Notes: generated from the letters alone by a model not told the origin. A DNA stretch of 64,000 nucleotides from Chlorogloeopsis sp. ULAP01 (GCF_030381805.1 NZ_JAUDRH010000002.1:124001-188000), one strand, 5' to 3'; counted from the first letter of the stretch, positions 8,196 through 16,730 are shown. Numbers and translations are program-made.

Positions 8196-8930
8196 ATGTG
8201 TCCCTTGCCTCAAGAGTCAAGTCAGATTGTTAAACCACCACGAGAAGTCCTCAGTTACGAAGTTCCAAGCGGAGGTTTCCTCGGATCGGACTTCGCGCTA
8301 GATACTATTTTCGCATTTCCACCAAATCGGGACACGTTAGGGGGAACCGCTTATTTTATTGTAAGAAATGAAGGCAATATCCTGGTTGATTGTCCGGCAT
8401 TTGACCAAACAAATCAGGATTTCATGCGATCGCACGGTGGTGTAAGCTGGCTATTTATCACTCATAGGAGTGCTATTGGTAAGGCAGCTGAATTTCAGAA
8501 AAACTTTAACTGCAATATTCTGATTCAAGAACAAGAGGCTTATTTGTTGCCGGAATTAGCCTTAACTACCTTTCATCAAGAATTTACTTTGAATTCAGCC
8601 ACCCAAATCATTTGGACTCCTGGACATTCTCCTGGCTCATCTTGTCTTCACTACAAAGAATTTGGGGGCGTACTATTTTCAGGGCGTCATTTAGTTCCTA
8701 ACCAACAAGGTGAACCAGTACCATTGCGAACAGCAAAAACTTTTCACTGGACTCGGCAAATTAAGAGTATTAAAGCTTTATTAGAAAGCTTTTCACCTGA
8801 TACACTTCTATATATTTGTCCTGGTGCAAACACTGGTTATCTTCGTGGTAAACGTGTAATAGATAATGCTTATGAGCGTTTAGCGAATCTAGATTTAGAA
8901 GCTTTGCTGCAAGTGCAAGCAATCATCTAA
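8196..8930 (+). CDS. MBL-fold protein with degenerate metal site
   Basis: A 244-residue metallo-beta-lactamase-fold protein. The fold is shown by NILVDCPAF, LFITHRS, WTPGHSPGSSCLHY and LFSGRHLVP. The usual zinc motif HxHxDH is replaced by THRSAIGKA, and the usual GD of the next motif by GRHL, so most metal ligands seem to be missing; only GHSPGS is well kept. The protein is therefore probably not a standard hydrolase and may bind a ligand or act as a regulator. An open frame extends to 8067, but residues before the ATG at 8196 look non-conserved; the choice is uncertain because no strong ribosome site marks either start. Confidence 0.75.
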   Translation: MCPLPQESSQIVKPPREVLSYEVPSGGFLGSDFALDTIFAFPPNRDTLGGTAYFIVRNEGNILVDCPAFDQTNQDFMRSHGGVSWLFITHRSAIGKAAEFQKNFNCNILIQEQEAYLLPELALTTFHQEFTLNSATQIIWTPGHSPGSSCLHYKEFGGVLFSGRHLVPNQQGEPVPLRTAKTFHWTRQIKSIKALLESFSPDTLLYICPGANTGYLRGKRVIDNAYERLANLDLEALLQVQAII

Positions 8931-8934
8931 GGGA

Positions 8935-9056
8935 CTAGGGACTAGGGATTAGGGATTAGGGACTAGGAATTGGAGATTAGAAATTAGAGGAATTTAGATT
9001 TATTCACAATTAAATATTCTAGTCTCTAGCCCCTAGCTCCTAGCCCCTAGCTGCTA
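8935..9056. repeat. heptanucleotide repeats, complementary arms
   Basis: Degenerate GGGACTA/GGGATTA units at 8935-8985 are followed after an AT-rich spacer by CTAGCCC/CTAGCTC units at 9020-9055. The two arms are roughly complementary and could fold into one long hairpin. The block lies between the convergent MBL-fold and CtpA genes and could end transcription in both directions. Confidence 0.7.
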
Positions 9057-9057
9057 A

Positions 9058-10305
9058 TCACGCTGCTTTTGCTGCTACGACTGAGTTTTTCGCAAGCATT
9101 TCCAAAGCAGTTTGATATTGATGGTCTAATTCTGTACCAATTTGCTCATAGGTAATCGGTTCAGAAGCGACAATTTGGTCTGGCTTAATACCCAACTTAT
9201 TAATATCTTTGTGATTAGGAGTTTCGTACTTAGCAATTGTTACTGCTAAACCAGAACCATCGGACAATTCAAACAGCGATTGAATCAAACCTTTACCAAA
9301 GGTAGTTTCTCCAACTAGGGTAGCACGACCGTTATCTTGCAGTGCGCCTGCAAGAATCTCACTAGCACTAGCAGTTCCTTGATTTACTAACACAACTAGC
9401 GGATCATCTGTCAATGCTGGACCAAATGATTCAAAACTGCCTTGAATACCTTGGCGATTAACTGTGTAAACTATAGTGCCAGAGTTTAACCACAGGCGAG
9501 CAACTTCAATTCCTGCTTGTAATAGCCCGCCGGGATTATTTCGCAAATCTAAAATGTAGGCAGCCGCACCTTTTTTTTCTAAATTATTGATGGCGTGTGC
9601 TAATTCCATTGGAGCGTTGGCATTAAATTGAGTGAGACGAATATAGCCAAGAGGTACTCCTTGGGTAGTGTTGCGTAACTCGGCTACTACAGGATTAAGA
9701 CTAATGCGATCGCGCGGTACTCTAAATTCTTTTTCTCCTTCTCCGTCTCGTTCTATCAGCAGTGTGACTAAACTACCAATAGGGCCACGCATTTTGGTTG
9801 CAGCTTCGTCTAGAGTCAGATTTTCTGTCGAAACACCCTCAATTTTGACAATGCGATCACGTGGGCGAATTCCTGCTTTTTCTGCTGGAGAACCGCTAAT
9901 GGGAGTCACGACTTCCAGCTTTCCTGTTTGTTGATTTAAAGCAATTTGCAATCCCACTCCTGTCAGTTCCCCAGAAGTATTTACCTGCAAACTGCGGTAC
10001 TGCTCCGGATCTAAAAAACGGGTAAAAGGATCGTTGAGGCTCTTGAGCATCTTTCCGATTGCTGCGTATGCTGCTTTTTGATCTGTAAGAGCCGCAGAAA
10101 GAACTTTTTGTCGTACCGCCGCCCAGTTTTGATGGTTAAACGTGTCATCTAAATAAGTGCGATTTACAATTCGCCACACTTCTGTTACCAGCTTTTGTTC
10201 TTCAGTCAAAGCTGTTGCTGGTTGACAAAAGCTGCAAAATCCAAGCCAAAACGCCAAAACAACTGACAAGCTAATCCGAAAAACCCGTTTGTGCATTAAC
10301 CCCAT
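9058..10305 (-). CDS. ctpA: carboxyl-terminal processing protease (S41)
   Basis: A 415-residue serine protease of family S41, exported to the lumen or periplasm, which trims C-termini such as that of the D1 protein of photosystem II. It has a signal peptide (residues about 5-32), a PDZ domain (about 100-185) and the protease core with the catalytic Ser in GTASASE (about residue 313) and Lys in TFGKG (about 338). I chose the ATG at 10305 because GGAAG is five bases upstream; a GTG at 10317 is less likely. The gene is divergent from petB, an association known in other cyanobacteria. CtpA and CtpB paralogues are hard to separate by eye, so the symbol is tentative. Confidence 0.88.
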   Translation of the reverse strand: MGLMHKRVFRISLSVVLAFWLGFCSFCQPATALTEEQKLVTEVWRIVNRTYLDDTFNHQNWAAVRQKVLSAALTDQKAAYAAIGKMLKSLNDPFTRFLDPEQYRSLQVNTSGELTGVGLQIALNQQTGKLEVVTPISGSPAEKAGIRPRDRIVKIEGVSTENLTLDEAATKMRGPIGSLVTLLIERDGEGEKEFRVPRDRISLNPVVAELRNTTQGVPLGYIRLTQFNANAPMELAHAINNLEKKGAAAYILDLRNNPGGLLQAGIEVARLWLNSGTIVYTVNRQGIQGSFESFGPALTDDPLVVLVNQGTASASEILAGALQDNGRATLVGETTFGKGLIQSLFELSDGSGLAVTIAKYETPNHKDINKLGIKPDQIVASEPITYEQIGTELDHQYQTALEMLAKNSVVAAKAA

Positions 10306-10808
10306 TTTTACTTCCACTTTTAACCCAAATTACCTATCTCGATGCAGTCGCCTTGATTTATATGAAATCTGTCTCTCGACTATGTTACTTTTTTTATAGA
10401 AGTGGTTCATTTTGAAATCAAGTGGATCAAACCAGTGATTTCAGCGCATCCCACTCAGAAAACGCTAGAATCTTCATTGTGTCCAACATTTTTGTGTTCG
10501 GGTGCAAGAAGAATGCAATAATATATCATTTTTGCAGAGTGTTAAGTTTATTAAAACTATTATCACTCTGATATCCCAGCTTTACTAAAATCCCAAAACT
10601 TTAGGGACTGGGGAATAGGGACTGGGGACTAAGGGCTAGGGACTAGGGACTGGGGACTAGGGATTAGGAATAAAGAAATCTTAATACCCAATCCCCAATA
10701 CCTGATCGCCAATCCCCAATATCTGAACCCCAATCACCAATCCCCAAATCTCTAGTTAAATTGGGAGATTTATTAACCGCGAATCGATTTCTAGGAAATT
10801 GAGATTGT
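10306..10808. repeat. ctpA-petB intergenic region with GGGGACT repeats
   Basis: The divergent promoter region of ctpA and petB. From about 10602 to 10675 it contains GGGACTG/GGGACTA heptamers and from about 10687 to 10750 the complementary type CCCCAAT, so again two arms that could pair. The rest is AT-rich with no open frame. Confidence 0.65.
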
Positions 10809-11456
10809 ATGGCCAACGTTTACGACTGGTTTGAGGAGCGCTTAGAGATTCAAGCGCTCGCTGACGATGTAACCAGCAAGTACGTCCCTCCCCACGTCAA
10901 CATCTTCTACTGCTTGGGTGGAATTACTCTGACTTGCTTTTTAATCCAGTTTGCGACTGGATTTGCGATGACATTTTACTACAAGCCAACCGTTACAGAA
11001 GCTTATGCCTCTGTACAGTACATCATGAATGACGTGAACTTCGGTTGGCTGATTCGCTCCATTCATCGCTGGTCTGCCAGCATGATGGTGTTAATGATGA
11101 TTTTGCACGTATTCCGGGTTTACCTCACTGGCGGTTTCAAAAAGCCTCGTGAATTGACTTGGGTTAGTGGTGTCATCCTAGCTGTGATCACCGTTTCTTT
11201 TGGCGTGACTGGCTACTCTTTGCCTTGGGATCAAGTTGGCTACTGGGCTGTAAAAATCGTGAGCGGTGTACCAGAAGCTATCCCTGTAGTCGGTGTTTTA
11301 ATTTCTGACCTATTGCGCGGCGGTTCCAGCGTTGGACAAGCGACATTAACTCGTTATTACAGCGCTCATACCTTTGTGCTACCTTGGTTGATTGCCGTCT
11401 TCATGCTGCTGCACTTCTTGATGATCCGCAAACAAGGTATTTCTGGCCCATTGTAA
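10809..11456 (+). CDS. petB: cytochrome b6
   Basis: A 215-residue core subunit of the thylakoid cytochrome b6f complex, which oxidises plastoquinol and reduces plastocyanin or cytochrome c6. Four membrane helices are visible. Cys35 in IFYCLGG is the position that binds heme c-n covalently; heme b ligands lie in the helix with HRWSASMM and ILHVFRVY and in the helix with HTFVLPW and LLHFLMI. The length and ending GISGPL match the family exactly. It is followed after 204 bases by petD, the normal cyanobacterial order. Confidence 0.98.
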   Translation: MANVYDWFEERLEIQALADDVTSKYVPPHVNIFYCLGGITLTCFLIQFATGFAMTFYYKPTVTEAYASVQYIMNDVNFGWLIRSIHRWSASMMVLMMILHVFRVYLTGGFKKPRELTWVSGVILAVITVSFGVTGYSLPWDQVGYWAVKIVSGVPEAIPVVGVLISDLLRGGSSVGQATLTRYYSAHTFVLPWLIAVFMLLHFLMIRKQGISGPL

Positions 11457-11660
11457 TCAAAAAGCTTTTGGCAACAGGCAGAGGTTTTCAGTTCCAAGAT
11501 TCGGTAGTTTGTTTTAAACTGAAGGAAAAATAACAATCGTTATTGACACATAAAAGACAAAAAAACGAACTATTGTATCTTAAGCTGAAAGCTAATGCCT
11601 GATAGCTGATGGCTTTCACAGATGCTTTAATTAGACATAAGCAGGAGAGCACATTTAGAA

Positions 11661-12143
11661 ATGGCAACACTAAAAAAACCAGACCTCAGCGATCCTAAAT
11701 TAAGAGCTAAACTGGCAAAAGGCATGGGTCATAACTACTATGGCGAACCAGCTTGGCCTAATGACTTGCTGTATGTATTCCCTGTTGTAATTATGGGAAG
11801 CTTTGCTTGTATTGTGGCTCTATCAGTGCTAGATCCGGCTATGGTCGGAGAACCAGCAAATCCTTTCGCCACGCCCTTGGAAATTTTACCAGAGTGGTAT
11901 TTATATCCTGTATTTCAAATTTTGCGCTCAGTTCCTAACAAACTTTTAGGGGTGTTATTAATGGCGTCTGTACCCCTGGGGCTGATTCTTGTTCCCTTCA
12001 TCGAAAACGTCAATAAGTTTCAAAACCCCTTCCGCCGTCCAGTAGCGACAGCAATCTTTTTGTTTGGTACTCTAGTCACAATCTGGCTGGGTATTGGCGC
12101 TACCTTCCCATTAGATAAGTCCCTCACATTGGGTCTTTTCTAG
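11661..12143 (+). CDS. petD: cytochrome b6f subunit IV
   Basis: A 160-residue subunit IV, the partner of cytochrome b6 that together with it corresponds to cytochrome b of the bc1 complex. The start ATLKKPDLSDPKLRAKLAKG and the quinol-site motif PEWY (LPEWYLYPVFQILRS) are canonical; three membrane helices follow. AGGAG lies about 14 bases before the ATG. It is the second gene of the petBD unit and is followed by a strong hairpin terminator. Confidence 0.98.
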   Translation: MATLKKPDLSDPKLRAKLAKGMGHNYYGEPAWPNDLLYVFPVVIMGSFACIVALSVLDPAMVGEPANPFATPLEILPEWYLYPVFQILRSVPNKLLGVLLMASVPLGLILVPFIENVNKFQNPFRRPVATAIFLFGTLVTIWLGIGATFPLDKSLTLGLF

Positions 12144-12166
12144 ATAAGTCATCATAATATGACTTT

Positions 12167-12230
12167 GACGCCTGTGAGTTTCTCAGCAAGTGCAAAAGTA
12201 CTTTTGAGAAAAACCTACAGGCGTCTATTT
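12167..12230 (+). terminator. petBD transcription terminator
   Basis: GACGCCTGT at 12167-12175 pairs with ACAGGCGTC at 12217-12225, with an inner pairing of TTTCTCA and TGAGAAA, and is followed by TATTTT. It begins 24 bases after the petD stop. Confidence 0.75.
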
Positions 12231-12356
12231 TAATAATCCAGGTTGAACTGTCATCAATAATTTGAAATTTTGGATTAAAATGCCATTTCAAAGTATAAAG
12301 ACTGTAGATCGTAGAAAATACCGGAAAATATTTTTCATCAATTCAAGTCAAGGTCA

Positions 12357-12785
12357 ATGCTTAGCATCATGCAGCAAGACCATCTGACGGTGAAAAGCGA
12401 ACTTAAGCTTCTAAACCAGGTACAACAATGGTTTGAGCAATTTTGCTTACAACATTTGTCTAAGCGTGGGTGGTCAGAAAATCAACTATATCGTCTCAAT
12501 TTAGCATTAGCAGAAGGTTTTACCAACGCTGTTCGTCATGCACATCAATCTTTACCATCAGACACTACCATTGAAATAGATGTTTCTTTGTGGATTGACA
12601 GACTCGAAATCAGAATCTGGGATCATGGAAAACCTTTTAATCCCGATGCGATCGCTGAACCTGAGCCAGGAACTCTGCAAGTAGGAGGATATGGATGGTT
12701 TCTTCTTCGTCGCTTGGCCGATCAAGTTGTTTACGAGCGTAGTGGAGATGATAGAAATTGTCTACTCATCGTCAAGTATGCTTGA
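12357..12785 (+). CDS. RsbW-type anti-sigma ATPase
   Basis: A 142-residue GHKL ATPase of the anti-sigma factor/serine kinase group (HATPase_c_2). The N-box is ALAEGFTNAVRHAH and the G1-like motif IWDHGKPF; GGYGWFLLRRL matches the lid region. Such proteins bind sigma factors or phosphorylate STAS anti-anti-sigma partners; no partner gene is adjacent, so the target is unknown. An alternative ATG at 12369 would remove four residues. The gene follows the petBD terminator by about 130 bases and is probably transcribed separately. Confidence 0.8.
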   Translation: MLSIMQQDHLTVKSELKLLNQVQQWFEQFCLQHLSKRGWSENQLYRLNLALAEGFTNAVRHAHQSLPSDTTIEIDVSLWIDRLEIRIWDHGKPFNPDAIAEPEPGTLQVGGYGWFLLRRLADQVVYERSGDDRNCLLIVKYA

Positions 12786-13324
12786 CAAGGGCAGTAGTAC
12801 TAAAGAGGTATTTATATCTTCTAGGCAGAGTTTGATAAAGTCAGTCTCATGATTGTAGAAGATACTCGTACTCCTAGATCAATTAACTCATTTAGTAATT
12901 GGTTTGATGGTTGACTTCTCAGTACTCTTGTTTTGAATTCTTAAACAGGCTGTTACAAACTACGATTACTAGAGCTTGACACAGCGTAAATTTTTGATGA
13001 GGACTGAGCTAGTCATACCAATGCGTGGATACTTCGACAAGCTCAGTACAAGTGTTGGATTAAAAACATTGATTAATAGGCTAGTCCAAAATTTTGAAAC
13101 AAGACTCCCGCGTGCCAATTTAGTATCAGCCCGAATTTTGATAAATATCTTAATGTTTTGGCATTGATAAGCAATTTAAATTATTAAATTTAATGAAGTT
13201 GCTATTTAAGCTAATTATCCTTACCTTGTGAAATAGCAATTAATTGTTACAACCTGAAAGTTGTAAAATTTTCCTTAAATTGGATGAGCTTTTCTAGTGT
13301 CTCCTCATAGGTAAGGTATTCAGC
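12786..13324. other. intergenic region, no supported gene
   Basis: About 540 bases upstream of the phosphoketolase-like gene. It contains a short frame at 12848-12913 (MIVEDTRTPRSINSFSNWF and two more residues) with no support, and a piece CTTCGACAAGCTCAGTACA that is a common repeat in these genomes. The last 150 bases are AT-rich and should hold the promoter of the downstream gene. Confidence 0.45.
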
Positions 13325-15538
13325 ATGACAGCAATTTCCCCAAAGGCAACTTCAGCGCTTCCCAACTTTTGGGAAGGAATTCAATATTTTGGTGAAGCGT
13401 TACCGGAATTTGAGATTTATGGTGCAACTCCTGCGATCGAATCAGGTAAGGTAGCGATCGCCGATCCAAAAGATCCAGGGGCAGTGTATCAAACTTTGCT
13501 GGCTGCGGATGCCTTACGTTATTTGACACTGCAAATTACTGGCAGTAAAGCTTCTGGACACCCTGGCGGTTTTGCCAGCCAAGCAGAAGCCTATGCAGCA
13601 CTAGTAATGCTTGGTTATAAAAATATCATCACCGAGGTGGGACACCACGCACCTGGCTTTTACAGTGCCATGTTCTTGGATCGTTCTTTAGAGGAGATGG
13701 GCATATACACAGTCCAACAATTGCGCGATCGCTTTCGGGAGAAGCATGGGCTGTTAGGACACCTCTCCGGTTATATTCCCGGTATTCTCGCACCAGCAGG
13801 GCCTTTGGGACAAGGACAGCACTTTGCTATGGCAGCTGCACTGTTGCACAAAGACAAGCTATTTCCTTTTACCCTTGGTGACGGTGGATTGGGTGAACCC
13901 TACATCATGAGTTCAATGGCACACTTCCACACCGCCTATCCTGGTGTTACTAACTTTTTGCCAGTGCTGGTGTGGAACGGTTACAGCCAAGAACACCACA
14001 GCATGGTTTCCATCAAAACCAATGAAGAAATGATGGCATACTGGCACGGCAATGGTTTTGAAGAAGTCGTGCTAGTAGATGCTAAAGACTTTGACGACAA
14101 AAACCAACCAGGCAATTACGTTGATGGTACTGCATTTACCTTTGAGCAACGGCTAGCTTTTACCAAAGCAGTATTAATGGGTGTAGATGAAGCAGCGCGA
14201 TCGGCTTTGAGTGGTAAACTAACCGTATTCATCATCAAACAACTCAAGGGTGCAGGCGTTCACGCTAGAGGAGCAAAATCTCACAACCTTTATCCCAAAG
14301 ATACCCTTGATGCACCCCACATTGTAAATGCGCTAAAAGAACGCGCTTTGCCCCATGAAGCTTGGCAACTGGTAAGAACAAACTGTGAACGTGCAGGGGG
14401 CGGCTCGGCAGCGAAGACAGTTGTCACAGAATTTGAATTACCTTTACCAGAATTAGGCGAATTACCCTTAGAAGAATATCACGTTGGTGGCGAGCCAAAA
14501 GTTGCTACCACCGCAATGGGACGTTTGGTGGCAAAAGTTGGACAAATAGACAGAAACTTCCTCGTCACTAACGCCGACGGTAACGAAGCATCGGGGATTG
14601 CCAACATTAACCAAGCACTCAAAATTATCCACCCTACCAGCGACGAGTTATACAATCAAGAACCAGGTGGACAAGTTTACGAACCCCTGAGTGAAGATGC
14701 TTGTGCGGGGTTAGCGGTTGGTTTATCGTTAATGGGTGCGAGAAGTTTGTGGTGTTCTTACGAATCTTTTGCTATTAACGGTTTACCAATCTGGCAAACA
14801 GTCACGCAAGCAATGGCAGAATTGCGGCGTTCTACTCCTTCTACAATTACTTTATTCACCGCAGGTGCGCTAGAACAAGGACGTAATGGCTGGACACACC
14901 AACGTCCGGAAATTGAAGCTTATTTTGCTGCTATGATGCGCAATGGCAATGTGTTTCCATTGTTCCCACCCGATGCGAACAGTATTCAAATCTGTTACGA
15001 CTGGGCGCTGACAACAAAGAATAAAGGAATTGTCATTACTGCAAGTAAATCACCACTGCCAATTCGTACAAATTTTAATATGACTCGTCAAGGTTTGCGC
15101 GATGGTGCAGTAGTGTTGCAAGAAGTTCCCGGCGATAAAAAAGTTGTGTTTGCCGTAATTGGCGACATGACATTAATGCCTGTATTTGAAGCCGCTGCTT
15201 TTTTGGAAACAGAAGGTATTGGGGTGAAGATAGTTTCTGTTATTAATCCTCGGCGTTTATATCGCCCTGATGATACAGCTTGGGATGCCTGTGCTGAACC
15301 TGATGATGGTTTTATAGATGATGAAAAATTCGCTGAATTGTTTGATGGCGATGCATTAATTGGTGTAACTGGTGGTGCAGCAGGGATGCTGGAACCAGTG
15401 ATGTTGCGGAGTACTTGTAAGCGTGATACCTTTGCGTGGAGGCGTGGGGAGACAACGGCAAGTGCTGGTGAGTTAATGGCGTTTAATGGATTGACTGCGG
15501 AGGCTTTAACTAAGCGGGCGATCGAGTTAGTGCATTAG
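13325..15538 (+). CDS. divergent phosphoketolase-like enzyme
   Basis: A 737-residue thiamine-diphosphate enzyme of the phosphoketolase/transketolase superfamily, expected to act in xylulose- or fructose-phosphate cleavage to acetyl phosphate. The first His motif is SGHPGGF (about 78-83), close to transketolase; GHHAPGFYS replaces the usual phosphoketolase loop; and the cofactor motif is GDGGLGEP (185-192) instead of the canonical GDGEAETG. QEHHSMVS follows. It therefore belongs to a divergent, slightly short clade (classical enzymes are about 790 residues), and its substrate is uncertain. A 132-base stretch of its 3' end is repeated downstream of the transposase gene. Confidence 0.8.
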   Translation: MTAISPKATSALPNFWEGIQYFGEALPEFEIYGATPAIESGKVAIADPKDPGAVYQTLLAADALRYLTLQITGSKASGHPGGFASQAEAYAALVMLGYKNIITEVGHHAPGFYSAMFLDRSLEEMGIYTVQQLRDRFREKHGLLGHLSGYIPGILAPAGPLGQGQHFAMAAALLHKDKLFPFTLGDGGLGEPYIMSSMAHFHTAYPGVTNFLPVLVWNGYSQEHHSMVSIKTNEEMMAYWHGNGFEEVVLVDAKDFDDKNQPGNYVDGTAFTFEQRLAFTKAVLMGVDEAARSALSGKLTVFIIKQLKGAGVHARGAKSHNLYPKDTLDAPHIVNALKERALPHEAWQLVRTNCERAGGGSAAKTVVTEFELPLPELGELPLEEYHVGGEPKVATTAMGRLVAKVGQIDRNFLVTNADGNEASGIANINQALKIIHPTSDELYNQEPGGQVYEPLSEDACAGLAVGLSLMGARSLWCSYESFAINGLPIWQTVTQAMAELRRSTPSTITLFTAGALEQGRNGWTHQRPEIEAYFAAMMRNGNVFPLFPPDANSIQICYDWALTTKNKGIVITASKSPLPIRTNFNMTRQGLRDGAVVLQEVPGDKKVVFAVIGDMTLMPVFEAAAFLETEGIGVKIVSVINPRRLYRPDDTAWDACAEPDDGFIDDEKFAELFDGDALIGVTGGAAGMLEPVMLRSTCKRDTFAWRRGETTASAGELMAFNGLTAEALTKRAIELVH

Positions 15539-15546
15539 CACGCCTA

Positions 15547-15597
15547 CACCCTACAAGGGTGAGGCTATAGGAGCAAAGCCCGTGCAGACGGGCTTTT
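15547..15597. repeat. left REP palindrome / terminator
   Basis: Two adjacent hairpins: CACCCT-ACA-AGGGTG (15547-15561) and AAAGCCCGT-GCAG-ACGGGCTTT (15575-15596) followed by T residues. The second can terminate phosphoketolase-like gene transcription. The reverse-complement arrangement occurs on the other side of the transposase at 16133-16181. Confidence 0.8.
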
Positions 15598-15600
15598 GTG

Positions 15601-16005
15601 TTACATTTCCCAATCGGAAATTAGAGTTTTTTGGCTATGATGTTGGGCTTGATTTCTAATATAATTTGCTACTTGGTCGATATTTTGATGGCTAACGGTG
15701 AATGCACCATAACCACCTTGCCATTTAAAAAAGCTATCAGGTTTAATTTCATGAGTAATTAGGTGGGAAGAACTGCCTTTAGCTTTTCCTATTAATTCAG
15801 ATATAGTTAAAGTTGGTGGAAAATTGGTTAAAAGATGTACGTGATTTTCAATACCACCAATAGCTATTAATGTGCATTCTAATTCTCGGCATTCTTTAGC
15901 AATAGCATTATAAATAATATTTTGAATATCTGCTGTGACTAACGGTAATCTATCCCAAGTTCCCCAAACACAATGCAAATATAATTGCGTAAAATTTCTT
16001 TGCAT
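15601..16005 (-). CDS. REP-associated tyrosine (Y1) transposase
   Basis: A 134-residue HUH transposase of the IS200/REP-associated (RAYT) type. The metal-binding HVH (residues 55-57, in ENHVHLLT) and the nucleophile Tyr115 (in VANYIRNQAQHH) are present, so it should cut and join single-stranded DNA at hairpins. Both sides carry REP-like hairpins in inverted orientation at 15547-15597 and 16133-16181. No accessory TnpB gene is seen. It lies between the intact 3' end of the phosphoketolase-like gene and a degraded copy of that end. Confidence 0.88.
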   Translation of the reverse strand: MQRNFTQLYLHCVWGTWDRLPLVTADIQNIIYNAIAKECRELECTLIAIGGIENHVHLLTNFPPTLTISELIGKAKGSSSHLITHEIKPDSFFKWQGGYGAFTVSHQNIDQVANYIRNQAQHHSQKTLISDWEM

Positions 16006-16132
16006 TTTCCTTGATTTTAGAAAAATTTAAATTTGCTTAACTATATATTTCCCAACGTTCATGCTCAAATAACTTAATTCTTCTAGCCCAAAGCTAGACA
16101 AACAAAGTCTAACTTCGCATAGCTTCGTTTTG

Positions 16133-16181
16133 AAGCCCACGCAGGTGGGCTTTGTTTGTATAGCCGCACCCTTCTAGGGTG
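16133..16181. repeat. right REP palindrome
   Basis: AAGCCCAC-GCAG-GTGGGCTT (16133-16152) followed by TTGTATAGCC and CACCCT-TCT-AGGGTG (16167-16181). This is the inverse of the left REP pair in order and orientation. A related copy with GGCTTTGTTTATATTG lies at 28378-28432. Confidence 0.8.
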
Positions 16182-16194
16182 ATGGCTAAATGTG

Positions 16195-16430
16195 TAGCGG
16201 AGTAAATGTAAGCGTGATACCTTCGCGTTAGAACTTACGCAGAATCCCTCTACAATCCTCTTTCCTCCGTGTTCCCTGCGTTCTCTGCGGTTTATTATTC
16301 CATAGACTCGTGCGTAAGTCCTGTGCGTGAAGGCTAGGGGAAACTACAGCAAGTGCTGGTGAGTTGATAGCGTTCAATAGATTGACTGCGGAGGCGATGA
16401 CGAAGCGGGTGATCGAGTAGTGCATTACTT
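16195..16430 (+). pseudogene. decayed copy of the phosphoketolase-like gene tail
   Basis: The sequence from about 16195 to 16228 and from 16325 to 16430 matches the last 132 bases of the phosphoketolase-like gene (15407-15538) with scattered changes: GTAAGCGTGATACCTT, then GCAAGTGCTGGTGAGTT, then GATTGACTGCGGAGGC, and GATCGAGTAGTGCATTA at the end. The frame is lost. A 96-base element interrupts it. It may be what remains of a second tandem copy of the enzyme gene, or a tail carried along by the neighbouring transposase. Confidence 0.85.
16229..16324. mobile_element. MITE-like element in the gene-tail copy
   Basis: About 96 bases with terminal inverted repeats ACTTACGCA (16233-16241) and TGCGTAAGT (16311-16319), extended by AG on the outer sides, flanked by GCGT on both sides as a possible target duplication. 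It has no coding capacity and interrupts the copied tail at a position where the original gene reads through GCGTGG. Confidence 0.65.
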
Positions 16431-16492
16431 TAAGCCCAACCTAATTCAAAATTATATTTACTCTAAACACTCAATTGTAAAAAATAATGTAG

Positions 16493-16702
16493 ATGATGAA
16501 ATTACAAGTAATTTTCACATTCGCTCTAAAATACCAAGGTTATGTCGCCGAAGTGCCTGAACTCCCAGGCTGTGTTAGCCAAAGCAAAACTCTAGATGAG
16601 GCAATTGAAAATATTAAAGATGCCATCAGGGGATATCTTTACGTCCAACAAAAGCACGGCAAACCCTATATTGCTAAGGAATCACATGATGCTTTGGCAT
16701 GA
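16493..16702 (+). CDS. hicB: HicB-family antitoxin
   Basis: A 69-residue HicB protein: the partially degraded RNase H fold is shown by YVAEVPELPGCVSQSKTLDE and EAIENIKDAIRGYL. HicB normally neutralises the HicA mRNA interferase. The ATG pair at 16493 and 16496 leaves the exact start open. Immediately downstream only the last 27 codons of a hicA gene remain, so this is an antitoxin without its toxin in the window. Confidence 0.85.
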   Translation: MMKLQVIFTFALKYQGYVAEVPELPGCVSQSKTLDEAIENIKDAIRGYLYVQQKHGKPYIAKESHDALA

Positions 16703-16730
16703 ATCAAAGCCAAAATTATCAATTCTCAAT

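Noticed and set aside
8935..9056. Possible CRISPR array
   Set aside because: The repeats are 7-base degenerate units without spacers of constant size; they are heptanucleotide repeats, not CRISPR.
12976..13167. 63-codon ORF
   Set aside because: It covers a common short repeat, lacks a ribosome site and has no protein-like pattern.
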